Of a DNA stretch of 64,000 bases, positions 36,696 to 45,037 are shown one piece after another (positions within the stretch are counted from its first letter, which is position 1; each line of letters opens with the position of its first letter). The notes below the pieces were generated by a model, which saw only the letters and a list, made by a program, of their open reading frames with translations, did not search any database and was not told the origin of the DNA. Source of the DNA: Ga0074130 sp035492055 (GTDB lineage Bacteria; Pseudomonadota; Gammaproteobacteria; Burkholderiales; Rhodocyclaceae); contig DATJJR010000011.1 in assembly GCA_035492055.1 (NCBI GenBank), forward strand, positions 26,839-90,838. The letters are read 5' to 3'. The position numbers and the translations under genes are program-made.

Positions 36696-37304
36696 TCAGA
36701 TTGCAAAACCGAATTTTCGCAGCAACAAGGTCGTCGCGCACAATGGCAGCCCAACTACACCGGAATGCTCACCGCGCATTTCGGTCACAAACTTCGCGGC
36801 CGTACCCTGGATACCGTACGCACCCGCCTTGTCCATTGGCTCGCCGCTGTTCACATAGGTAAAAATCTCGCGCTCGTCGAGGTCACGGAAACGGACTTCG
36901 CTGATATTGAGGCAATGTTCAGTACGATCTTGCCAAGCCACAACAACTGCCGTCAAGACACGGTGTGTGCGGCCGGAAAATGCGCGCAGCATGGCGATGG
37001 CATCGTCTGCATCGGCGGGTTTTCCGTAGATTTTTCCGTCCAGTTCGACCGTCGTATCGGCCGACAGCACAGGCAACGGTGTGAGATGACGAACCCGAAC
37101 CATGCGTTCGCCGAATTCAGCCTTGGCACGCGCCACACGCACAACGTAATCGTCGGCGACCTCATTCGGAAAAGGCGTTTCATCGACGGCTTCGTCGGCA
37201 CGTTCGCCTGCGCGGAATAAAAGCAGGCTGAATGACACGCCGATCTGCGCAAGCAGTTCACGGCGGCGCGGGCTACGCGAGGCGAGATATAAACGGTTCT
37301 CCAT
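36696..37304 (-). CDS. Maf-family nucleotide pyrophosphatase (YhdE type)
   Basis: 202 residues. Starts with the Maf signature LASRSPRRRELL and has VLSADTTVELDGKIYGKPADADDA and YGIQGTAAKF. Members hydrolyse dTTP/UTP or modified nucleotides and affect septation. Located between rlmH and rng, as in many Betaproteobacteria. Confidence 0.93.
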   Translation of the reverse strand: MENRLYLASRSPRRRELLAQIGVSFSLLLFRAGERADEAVDETPFPNEVADDYVVRVARAKAEFGERMVRVRHLTPLPVLSADTTVELDGKIYGKPADADDAIAMLRAFSGRTHRVLTAVVVAWQDRTEHCLNISEVRFRDLDEREIFTYVNSGEPMDKAGAYGIQGTAAKFVTEMRGEHSGVVGLPLCATTLLLRKFGFAI

Positions 37305-37350
37305 GCGACGTGTTCCGAGTCTTTACGCAAGCATACCTTGCGCGGGAAAC

Positions 37351-37821
37351 CTATTCACGATGATAAGGATGGCCTTTATGCAGGCTGACGGAACGGTATA
37401 GCGCCTCGACAAGCAGCACGCGGACCATTGCATGCGGCAGCGTAAGGCCGGAGATGCGATAACGCTCGTCGGCTTCCGCCTTCAGTTCAGGCGCCAGGCC
37501 ATCGGGGCCGCCGATGATGAAGGCGACATCCTCACCACCGCCCATCCATTCGCCAAGCTTTTGCGCCCAGAGTTTTGTGGTCGCTTCGGCGCCACGTTCA
37601 TCCAGAATGATTTTGCGGCAACGCGCCGGCAATGCCGCACGGATGCGTTGCGCTTCCGCAGCCATCATGGCTTCGACGGTCTTGCCTGTCGTGCGCGGCT
37701 CAGCCTTGATCTCTCGCAATTCAATGGGACATTCGCGCGGCATGCGCTTGGAAAAATCCTCGAACGCTTCATTCACCCAATCGGGCATGCGTGTACCGAC
37801 GGCGAGAATGAGCAGCTTCAC
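37351..37821 (-). CDS. rlmH: 23S rRNA pseudouridine1915 N3-methyltransferase
   Basis: SPOUT methyltransferase of 156 residues acting on assembled 70S ribosomes. MKLLILAVGTRMPDW at the N-terminus, knot motifs DVAFIIGGPDGL and LTLPHAMVRVLLVEALYRS, and the terminal KGHPYHRE are all intact. Start is GTG at 37821. Confidence 0.97.
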   Translation of the reverse strand: MKLLILAVGTRMPDWVNEAFEDFSKRMPRECPIELREIKAEPRTTGKTVEAMMAAEAQRIRAALPARCRKIILDERGAEATTKLWAQKLGEWMGGGEDVAFIIGGPDGLAPELKAEADERYRISGLTLPHAMVRVLLVEALYRSVSLHKGHPYHRE

Positions 37822-37860
37822 AGCATCGCCTCAATGTTGGGGCGACGCTGCGAGCGCGAC

Positions 37861-38223
37861 TCAGTCGGCATCTTCGCCCGGCGCTGCCTTCGGCTTAGAG
37901 GGCTTGGCCTGCCAGAGCTCTTCGAGGTTGTAGTGCGCCCGGATCGCAGGCTGCATGACGTGCACGACGATGCTGCCCAGGTCGACAAGTACCCATTCGC
38001 CGCTTTCTTCGCCTTCCATGCTGATCACGTGGCCGCCGGCTTCCTTGACCTTGTCGTGGACACTACGTGCCAATGACTTGACCTGGCGATTCGAATCGCC
38101 GCTGGCGACGATGATGCGGTCGAACATCGCCGTGAGCTTGGTGGTATTGATGACTTCGATGTCACGGCCTTTGATGTCTTCAAGGGCATCGACAGCGAGC
38201 TTTTCCAGTTTTTTTACGTCCAT
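37861..38223 (-). CDS. rsfS: Ribosome silencing factor
   Basis: RsfS binds L14 and blocks subunit joining in starvation. 120 residues from the ATG at 38223. The core shows ALEDIKGRDIEVINTTKL, IIVASGDSNRQVKSLA and WVLVDLGSIVVHVM, plus a short Lys/Pro-rich tail. It follows nadD by 4 bases. Confidence 0.95.
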   Translation of the reverse strand: MDVKKLEKLAVDALEDIKGRDIEVINTTKLTAMFDRIIVASGDSNRQVKSLARSVHDKVKEAGGHVISMEGEESGEWVLVDLGSIVVHVMQPAIRAHYNLEELWQAKPSKPKAAPGEDAD

Positions 38224-38227
38224 GCGT

Positions 38228-38869
38228 TCAGCGGTAGAGAGTGTTGGTTTGAATATAGTCGAGAACGGCGTCCGGCAACAGGTAACGCGGACTGCCGCCA
38301 TGGGCGAGCTGGACACGAATGTTGGTTGCGGAAATGTCGAGTGGCGTCAGGAGCGATGGCACGATACTGCCGGCCGGCGCTTGTCCGAGGCATGAGGGGT
38401 CGGCCGCTGCGCGTTGGGAAAACTGTTTACCCAGCGACGGCGCCATTGCATCGATGCTGAACTCGACACCCGGCCGTGTGAAAACGGCGATGTGCGCAAG
38501 CTCGAAAAGCGCTTCCCAGCGATGCCATTGTGTCAGACCGAGAAAGGCATCGGTACCCAGTAGCAAGACCAGCGGTACGTCACCATATTCGTCACGTACG
38601 CGCTCAAGCATCGGTACCGTATAGCTCGGCTCATTCGACTCGGCTTCGTGCCGGTCCAGCCGGAACGCATCGTTGTCTTCGATCGCCAGTTCAACCATGG
38701 CCAGGCGATGTTTCGCTTCGGCTTCGGGCTGATTGCGATGCGAGGTGTGTCCTGCCGGACTCCAGATCACGCCTTCGAGGCCGAGCTTCTCGCAGGCCTC
38801 TTCGGCCAAGCGCAAGTGGCCGTAATGCACCGGATCAAAGGTGCCGCCGAAAATACCGATCGGATCCAT
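38228..38869 (-). CDS. nadD: Nicotinate-nucleotide adenylyltransferase
   Basis: Forms deamido-NAD from nicotinate mononucleotide and ATP. 213 residues. Nucleotidyltransferase motifs GIFGGTFDPVHYGHL and DISATNIR are clear. The ATG at 38869 overlaps the stop of the upstream membrane protein gene (TAATG), so expression is coupled. Confidence 0.95.
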   Translation of the reverse strand: MDPIGIFGGTFDPVHYGHLRLAEEACEKLGLEGVIWSPAGHTSHRNQPEAEAKHRLAMVELAIEDNDAFRLDRHEAESNEPSYTVPMLERVRDEYGDVPLVLLLGTDAFLGLTQWHRWEALFELAHIAVFTRPGVEFSIDAMAPSLGKQFSQRAAADPSCLGQAPAGSIVPSLLTPLDISATNIRVQLAHGGSPRYLLPDAVLDYIQTNTLYR

Positions 38870-39624
38870 TACTCCACCGTTTCCGAAAGGTGGAACACGT
38901 CGCGGTAGCTGATATACGTGCCAGTCATCAGGATTGGCGTCACCACAACGATGAGCAGGGTCTGCAAGGCAAAAGCCAACACCGTGCTGAAGCTCGGTAC
39001 AGCCAGTGCGCCGAGCGTCACGATGAGTCCTGGCAACAGAATGGCGACGGCGATGATGCACAACGCATAGATCATGAACGCGCCGAGATTGCGCCAGCAG
39101 GCAATGATGCTGAAGAAAACGGCCTTGACTGGTGCCACACCATCCCAACCCGTCAGCAGCGGAGCAAACCAGAACGCCAGCATTACGGGTGCGGCCATCA
39201 CGAAGAAGTGCAGCAGCATGATGATCATCTGGCTCAGGCTCGGCACGCTCGTATCCGTGATCGGATTCACGCCGTCAATCAACATCGTCAGTGCCACCAG
39301 TACCATCGAAGCGGCCACCTGCATCAAGCCAAGGCGCAGCAATTGCGGACGGCGCTCACGCACACCGATGAGCAAGAGTGCACTTTCGGGTTGCCGATGC
39401 TCCGCCACCATGCGGCAGGCATTGCCCATGACCAGATTGAAGATCGGCAGCAACAGGGGAACGAGGAAAGAACCCAGTACCGGAATGAAGACGTTGAGGC
39501 CAACCACCAGCACCAAATAAAGCATGGTGATGCTGGTCAACAGCGGCGGATTGAGGCGATACAGGGCATACGCGGCCTTGAGCCAGGCGATGCCGGTGCG
39601 GGCGGGCAGATAACGGGCTTGCAT
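38869..39624 (-). CDS. BPSS1780-family multi-span membrane protein
   Basis: 251 residues, about six hydrophobic segments, starting MQARYLPARTGIAWLKAAY, which is the recognisable start of this betaproteobacterial family. Function unknown. Its start overlaps the stop of the DUF4870-like gene (ATGA) and its stop overlaps nadD, so the three are a coupled group. Confidence 0.75.
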   Translation of the reverse strand: MQARYLPARTGIAWLKAAYALYRLNPPLLTSITMLYLVLVVGLNVFIPVLGSFLVPLLLPIFNLVMGNACRMVAEHRQPESALLLIGVRERRPQLLRLGLMQVAASMVLVALTMLIDGVNPITDTSVPSLSQMIIMLLHFFVMAAPVMLAFWFAPLLTGWDGVAPVKAVFFSIIACWRNLGAFMIYALCIIAVAILLPGLIVTLGALAVPSFSTVLAFALQTLLIVVVTPILMTGTYISYRDVFHLSETVE

Positions 39625-39983
39625 CAGGATTGTTTGAAGTAAAGCGGTTTGCTTTCGTAAAGCGCCAGCCAGCCCTTGATGATGCGATAGATCATCCAGA
39701 CGGCGGTGGCAAAGATAATGACCATACCCACAATGATGAGCCAGGTCAGGCAACCGAGAATGAAACCGGCGCAGCCGCCCCAGAACGTGTTGATCTGCCA
39801 GCGCAGATGTTCTTCGTAGCGCGTGCCGCGCGCATCGTCCCGCTTGACGTAGGCAAGCACGACGGCGATGAGATAGCCAAGACCGCCGGTGATGAAACCA
39901 GCTGCCAGCAGTGCATAGCCTGCGGTAGCAACGGTTTTCAGAGAATCGGTCGGTTGGTTGGATTGTGGTGTTGAATCGGTCAT
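39624..39983 (-). CDS. DUF4870-like small membrane protein
   Basis: 119 residues with a polar Ser/Thr/Gln N-terminus and three hydrophobic stretches: TAGYALLAAGFITGGLGYL, then a loop with RGTRYEEHLRWQINTFW, then a long double segment GFILGCLTWLIIVGMVIIF and the following AVWMIYRIIKGW. This loop is typical of the DUF4870/Tic20-like family. Start at 39983 lies 1 base after the end of ttcA. Function unknown. Confidence 0.75.
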   Translation of the reverse strand: MTDSTPQSNQPTDSLKTVATAGYALLAAGFITGGLGYLIAVVLAYVKRDDARGTRYEEHLRWQINTFWGGCAGFILGCLTWLIIVGMVIIFATAVWMIYRIIKGWLALYESKPLYFKQS

Positions 39984-39984
39984 G

Positions 39985-40905
39985 TCAGAGCCACTCGATG
40001 GAGGTTTTTTCCTTGGGAAACTCGATGGCGTCGAACGCCGTATCGCCATCCGGATCGGCGATGCCGGTCGCTTCGATATGCCTGAAGTCGTGCAGATCGT
40101 GATCCATCAGGTGCGAGGGCACGATGTTACCGAGTGAACGAAACAGGTTTTTGATCCGACCTGGAAAGCGCTTGTCCCAGTCCTGCAGCATGGCCTTGAT
40201 GTTCTGGCGTTGCAGGTTTTCCTGGCTACCGCAGAGATTGCACGGAATGATCGGAAACTGCTTGTGGGCAGCCCATGCTTCGAGGTCTTCTTCACGACAA
40301 TAGGCGAGCGGGCGAATCACCACATGCCTGCCATCGTCCGACACCAACTTGGGCGGCATGGCCTTGATCTTCGAACCGAAGAACATGTTGAGGAAAAGCG
40401 TTTGCAGGATGTCGTCGCGGTGATGGCCGAGCGCAATGCGTGTCGCGCCCAACTCGTCGGCAACGCGATAGAGGATGCCGCGCCGCAGACGCGAGCACAG
40501 CCCGCAGGTCGTCTTGCCTTCAGGTACAACGCGCTTGACGATGGAATAGGTGTCCTGTGTTTCGATGTGGTACGGCACACCGATCTTTTCCAGGTACGTT
40601 GGCAGCACGTCGGCCGGAAATCCCGGCTGCTTCTGGTCGAGGTTGACGGCAACGATCTCGAAGTCGATCGGCGCGTGTTCGCGCATGTGCAGGAGGATGT
40701 CGAGCAGGCCGTAGGAATCCTTGCCGCCCGACAGGCACACCATGACCTTGTCGCCGTTGCCAATCATGTTGAAGTCGCCGATGGCCTGGCCGACATCGCG
40801 ACGCAAGCGCTTGGCGAGCTTGTTCGTCTCAAGGCGCGCACGCGCATCCGCAGCACCGCTGGTGGCGGACTCGGTATCGGAGGAAAGAATGGGGGCAATG
40901 CTCAT
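39985..40905 (-). CDS. ttcA: tRNA 2-thiocytidine synthetase
   Basis: Fe-S enzyme that thiolates C32 of tRNAs. 306 residues. The ATP PP-loop is CLSGGKDSYGLLD; the Cys pairs TCGLCSRLRRG and CNLCGSQ bind the cluster; LGHHRDDILQT is the conserved helix. It heads the operon that runs through DUF4870, BPSS1780 and nadD. Confidence 0.96.
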   Translation of the reverse strand: MSIAPILSSDTESATSGAADARARLETNKLAKRLRRDVGQAIGDFNMIGNGDKVMVCLSGGKDSYGLLDILLHMREHAPIDFEIVAVNLDQKQPGFPADVLPTYLEKIGVPYHIETQDTYSIVKRVVPEGKTTCGLCSRLRRGILYRVADELGATRIALGHHRDDILQTLFLNMFFGSKIKAMPPKLVSDDGRHVVIRPLAYCREEDLEAWAAHKQFPIIPCNLCGSQENLQRQNIKAMLQDWDKRFPGRIKNLFRSLGNIVPSHLMDHDLHDFRHIEATGIADPDGDTAFDAIEFPKEKTSIEWL

Positions 40906-40998
40906 GGTGACAACTCAACAACGCGATAACGCAACGTAAAGGCGCATAACGGCGTGCCGCAACGCCAAACCGGCACAGTTTTCGCCAAAACCGGGATT

Positions 40999-41997
40999 TT
41001 ACCGTGCCGCGGCTGAATGCAGGGGTTGTCGTAAATCGTGCTCGATTGCCTTGGCTGCACGTGCACCCTGCGCCAATGCCGCCACCACACTGGGAAATTC
41101 GGGGTTGCAGACGTCGCCGGCAGCATATACACCGGCCACGCCGGTGCGTCCTGCATCGTCGGTACGCAAATAACCGGATGCGTCAAAAGCAAAATTCGAC
41201 GCCAACACGCCAAACATCTCAGTCAATACGTCCGTATTTGGCGCATAACCTGCCAGCACGTGTACACGGTCAACGATGAGGCGCTGTCCATTCGACAGCG
41301 CTACGTCGATCCCGGCTGGCGTACGCATCAACGCCAGCACACGCGCATGCGCATGGACGTGGCAATTCGACCGCGCAGCCACTTCGTTCTGCAGCGCCGC
41401 TTGCGCACGTGATGCAGCACGCATTACAAGATCAACGGAGGCAGCAGTTTCCGAAAGCAGTCGCGTATTCTCGAAAGCATTGTCGCCACCACCAATCACC
41501 AACACCCGGCGGCCTGCCAATGCGGCAAGGTCGGTAAACGCCCACGGGCCGTAGACCAGCTCATTAGCAGTCATTGTCGTTGCGCCTTGCACATCAGACA
41601 TCACTTCGGTGCTGCGATAACGCGTGCCGGTGGCAATCAGCAAAGCATGGGCCGCGACCTGCCGTTCCGGATTCAATGTGACGCGGAACATGTCGTCATC
41701 GTGTGTAATCCGTGTAACGCGGGTATCAAGCAAGACTTGCGCAGCGCCGGCTGCGACATGCTCGGTAAACCGCGCCGCCAGTTCCGGGCCAGTCATGTCG
41801 CGCTGGCCAAGCACCCAATCGTTGCCGAGAAAGTCGAGGTTCTGCATGCCGCCAAGGCGATCGGAGGACTCCACCAGCCACGACGCACAGCCCAGGTTGC
41901 GCAGCCACAAGGCTGCCGACAGACCGGCTGGGCCGCCGCCGATAATGCCAACGATGCGCTCGCGCGTTCCTGCGTTCGATTCCGCGCTCAGGTTCAT
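40999..41997 (-). CDS. FAD/NAD(P)-binding oxidoreductase, thioredoxin-reductase fold without CxxC
   Basis: 332 residues with two dinucleotide folds: GIIGGGPAGLSAALWL for FAD near the N-terminus and VLVIGGGDNAFENTRLL for NAD(P)H, then the FAD-end motif GVYAAGDVCNPEFP. The redox CxxC of thioredoxin reductase, expected just before the NADPH domain's end, is absent, which fits ferredoxin-NADP-reductase-like members or a flavin-only role. Its start overlaps the tcdA stop by 4 bases. Substrate unknown. Confidence 0.82.
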   Translation of the reverse strand: MNLSAESNAGTRERIVGIIGGGPAGLSAALWLRNLGCASWLVESSDRLGGMQNLDFLGNDWVLGQRDMTGPELAARFTEHVAAGAAQVLLDTRVTRITHDDDMFRVTLNPERQVAAHALLIATGTRYRSTEVMSDVQGATTMTANELVYGPWAFTDLAALAGRRVLVIGGGDNAFENTRLLSETAASVDLVMRAASRAQAALQNEVAARSNCHVHAHARVLALMRTPAGIDVALSNGQRLIVDRVHVLAGYAPNTDVLTEMFGVLASNFAFDASGYLRTDDAGRTGVAGVYAAGDVCNPEFPSVVAALAQGARAAKAIEHDLRQPLHSAAAR

Positions 41998-42773
41998 ACG
42001 CGGGAAACCAGCTTCTCGATCATGCGGGCCGCCGCCGCCATACCGAAGGTCGACGTCACGGCAACGGATGAGCCATAACCGGCACAGCTCAAACCTTGCG
42101 GGACCTCACAACTCGCGTTCACCGGCCTCTTCAATTGCTCCGGGGAAAACACGCAATCGACGCCAAACTTCTTCTTCGGATCGCGTGTGAAACCATAGTC
42201 CTTGCGTAACTTCGCACGGACGTTCGAAGCCAGTGCATCCTGAATCGTGCGCGACAAGTCGTCGATCTGAACACGCGTGGGGTCGACACGGCCACCGGCG
42301 CCACCGGTCGTGACGAGTGCAATCTTGTTCCGCTTGCAGTGCGCGATCAGCGCTGCTTTGGCGCGCACATTGTCGATAGCGTCAATCACGCCGTCGCACG
42401 CAGGCAGGAGCAAGCCAACGTTTTCTTCATCGAGAAAATCATCGATCAATGTCATGCGGCAGTCCGGTGCATAAGAGGCGATGCGATGCGCCATGGCCTC
42501 GATCTTGGCCTGTCCCAAGGTGTTGTCCGCTGCGTGAATCTGGCGATTGATATTAGATTCGGCGACATGATCGAGATCGATCAGCGTCAACTTGCCGACA
42601 GCAGAACGCGCCAAGGCCTCTGCGGCCCAGGAACCGACACCGCCAATGCCGATGACACAAACGTGCGCCGCCTGGAGACAGGCAAGCCCGCTTTCGCCGT
42701 ACAGGCGCGCAATGCCGCCAAAGCGACGGGCAGGGTCAACGACGGGATCAACTTCAACTTGCTGGGGATTCAT
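41994..42773 (-). CDS. tcdA: tRNA threonylcarbamoyladenosine dehydratase
   Basis: E1-like enzyme that cyclises t6A to ct6A in tRNA. 259 residues from the ATG at 42773. The ATP-binding motif is VIGIGGVGSWAAEALARS, with SNINRQIHA and VIDAIDNVRAK following as in ThiF/MoeB relatives. It begins 30 bases from the divergent MidA-type gene. Confidence 0.93.
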   Translation of the reverse strand: MNPQQVEVDPVVDPARRFGGIARLYGESGLACLQAAHVCVIGIGGVGSWAAEALARSAVGKLTLIDLDHVAESNINRQIHAADNTLGQAKIEAMAHRIASYAPDCRMTLIDDFLDEENVGLLLPACDGVIDAIDNVRAKAALIAHCKRNKIALVTTGGAGGRVDPTRVQIDDLSRTIQDALASNVRAKLRKDYGFTRDPKKKFGVDCVFSPEQLKRPVNASCEVPQGLSCAGYGSSVAVTSTFGMAAAARMIEKLVSRV

Positions 42774-42803
42774 GGCGCTGCATGATGGCACAATGCCGCC
42801 CCT

Positions 42804-43955
42804 ATGAACACCGAATTACCGCAACCCTCCGCCGACGCTGCGGCCGCCAGCCAGGCCCTGCACACGCACATTGCAGCCGAAATTGCCGCGGCCGGCGGCT
42901 GGATCAGTTTCGCCCGTTACATGGAGCTGGCGCTCTATACGCCAGGGCTCGGTTATTACAGCGGCGGTGCGCGCAAATTCGGTGCAGCGGGTGACTTCGT
43001 GACTGCACCGGAGTTGACGCCACTCTTCGCAAGAACGCTTGCCGCGCAGGCCGCGCAAGTCATGACATTGTCCGCGCCGCATATCGTCGAAGCGGGTGGC
43101 GGCAGCGGTGCGCTCGCCGCCGATCTGCTGCTCGCGCTTGAAACGCGTAATGCATTGCCAGAGACTTATTCGATTCTCGAACTGTCGGGCGATTTACGTG
43201 CGCGGCAGAAAGAAACACTGCAACAACGTGCGCCGCACCTGCTGTCGCGCGTAACGTGGCTAGACACCTTGCCGGAAAAGTTCAGTGGCTTCGTCGTCGG
43301 CAACGAAGTCCTCGATGCCATGCCTGTGCACTTGATCCACTGGGCAGAAGCCGACACAACCGAGCGTGGCGTCATGCTCGATGCGAACGGGCAATTCGCT
43401 TGGCAAGACAAACCACTCCCGCCGGCACTGCAACCCTATGTCGAAGCATTGCCGGTGACGGCGCCGTATCTTTCCGAACTCAACCTCGCTGCACAAGCCT
43501 GGATCGCTGCGTGGGCAGACATCCTCGAACGCGGCGCACTGGTCCTGTCCGACTATGGTTTTCCGCGCCATGAGTACTACCATGCACAGCGCAACCAGGG
43601 CACGTTGATGTGCCATTACCGCCATCATGCGCACGGCGATCCGTTCTGGCTGCCCGGCCTCAATGACATTACGGCCCACGTCGATTTCACGGCCATCGCG
43701 GAAGCCGGCTTCGAAGCAGGGCTGAACGTTGCCGGCTATCTTTCGCAGGCCGCGTTTCTCATCAATTGCGGCATCACCGATGTGCTTGCGCAAATGCCGC
43801 CCGAAGGAGCCGAATACTTCAGGCAGGCGCGCGCCGTCGAGAAGTTACTGAACCCGGCCGAAATGGGCGAGCTGTTCAAAGTGATCGCCCTCAGCAAGGA
43901 CATTGATGTGCCGCTGATCGGCTTTATCAGGGGCGACAAGACGCATACGTTGTAA
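42804..43955 (+). CDS. MidA/NDUFAF7-type SAM-dependent methyltransferase
   Basis: COG1565 family, 383 residues. Conserved start GGWISFARYMELALYTPGLGYY, SAM motif VEAGGGSGALAADLL and GNEVLDAMPVHL. The mitochondrial homologue methylates an arginine of a complex I subunit; bacterial targets are unknown. No nuo genes lie in the window. Confidence 0.88.
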   Translation: MNTELPQPSADAAAASQALHTHIAAEIAAAGGWISFARYMELALYTPGLGYYSGGARKFGAAGDFVTAPELTPLFARTLAAQAAQVMTLSAPHIVEAGGGSGALAADLLLALETRNALPETYSILELSGDLRARQKETLQQRAPHLLSRVTWLDTLPEKFSGFVVGNEVLDAMPVHLIHWAEADTTERGVMLDANGQFAWQDKPLPPALQPYVEALPVTAPYLSELNLAAQAWIAAWADILERGALVLSDYGFPRHEYYHAQRNQGTLMCHYRHHAHGDPFWLPGLNDITAHVDFTAIAEAGFEAGLNVAGYLSQAAFLINCGITDVLAQMPPEGAEYFRQARAVEKLLNPAEMGELFKVIALSKDIDVPLIGFIRGDKTHTL

Positions 43956-43979
43956 CCCGCTGTGATCGCACGACGCTGA

Positions 43980-44557
43980 TCAGCCTTGTGTCAGGCGTTG
44001 CTCCAGAGCCGCACGCACCTCGGCCCATTCATCATCGATGATGCTGTACCTGATCGATGTGCGCTTGCGTCCGTTCGGCATGATGCGTTCATTGCGAATC
44101 GTGCCTTCCTCCTTCGCCCCGAGACGCAGAATCGCCGCGCGCGAACGCTCATTCAAGACGTCGGTCGTGAACTGAACGCGAACGCATTCAAGTTGTTCGA
44201 AAGCATAATGCAACAGCAGCAACTTGCTTTCCGTGTTGGCCGCCGTCCTTTGCCAGGATCGTGCGTACCAGGTGTGGCCGATCTCCAGCTTGCGATTGTC
44301 GCGGTCGATCTTCCGAAACGTGTCGAACCGATCACGTGCCCATCCGCGGTGAGGGTGACCACGAACGGCATCACCGAGCCTTCACGTTCACCTTGCAATG
44401 CCTTGGCGATGTACGCCTCTACCGTGTCTGTAGAAGGCACCACCGTAAAAGGCAAATCCCAAAGCACACCATCCGATGCGGCGGCGACAAGCGCAGGCGC
44501 ATCGGATGGTGTCAGTGGTCTTAATGTGACCAGCGCACTGCTCAGGGTTGGCGTCAT
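43980..44557 (-). pseudogene. GNAT N-acetyltransferase (RimJ/RimL type), broken by a one-base frameshift
   Basis: Two ORFs in different frames together spell one 192-residue GNAT. The N-terminal part (from 44557) reads LRPLTPSDAPALVAAASDG and continues to HVIGSTRFG; the C-terminal part (to 43980) reads LLLLHYAFEQLECVRVQFTTD and NERSRAAILRLGAKEEG. On the minus strand after TTCGG, a missing base near 44313 shifts the frame: restoring one base gives FGKIDRDNRKLEIGHTWYA, exactly the sequence expected at the acetyl-CoA site. The total of 578 bases plus one equals 193 codons. It may be a true pseudogene or a sequencing error. Its start overlaps the upstream gene (ATGA). Confidence 0.8.
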
Positions 44558-44916
44558 TTATCCGCCGACGCCGCTGCACCTTCCTCTGCAGGCGCGGTCT
44601 TTGTCGAGCCGGTCACCTTGGAAGCGGCCTTGTTGATTGCATGACCGGTTGCCGTCGCACCACGCTTGACCCCATTCGCGGCCCACTCAACACCATGTGC
44701 AGTGGCCTTGCCAGCACGCTTCACACCACGCTCGGTGGCCTCTGCGGCATGCTTCGCGCCATGCTCTACCTTCTGGACCACGCCCGGTTTGCTATCCGCA
44801 TTGTTCGTTGTACTTGTTGTTCCGGTGCCTGTAGTTTCAGCTTCTCCCGCATAGGCGGCCGTCAGGCAGAACGTGGCAATCAATGCCAGGGTGGTCGTCG
44901 CGATTCTGGTTTTCAT
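44554..44916 (-). CDS. Small exported Lys/Ala-rich amphipathic protein
   Basis: 120 residues with a clear signal peptide (ALIATFCLTAAYA, cut near residue 23). The mature protein has repeated amphipathic units such as VEHGAKHAAEATERGVKRAGKATAHGV (described in overlapping pieces) and is rich in Lys, Ala, Gly and His, low in hydrophobic residues. It resembles LEA-like or histone-H1-like exported proteins. No known domain recognised. Upstream, positions 44917-45037 hold an AT-rich divergent promoter region shared with the DNA methyltransferase. Confidence 0.7.
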   Translation of the reverse strand: MKTRIATTTLALIATFCLTAAYAGEAETTGTGTTSTTNNADSKPGVVQKVEHGAKHAAEATERGVKRAGKATAHGVEWAANGVKRGATATGHAINKAASKVTGSTKTAPAEEGAAASADK

Positions 44917-45037
44917 GTCAGCACCTCCTGTTGTGGTTTCCGTTCTTCAAGTTTCGCAGAGTTGTTCGATCAGGCATTGCGGATCGAGGATTTTTTTGTG
45001 AGAAAGTATCAAAGTCTCAATAGCCAAATTTAACCTT

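Noticed and set aside
34991..36862. A 623-residue open frame on the plus strand
   Set aside because: Antisense to ribonuclease G and the Tat-exported hydrolase; no recognisable domain or signal.
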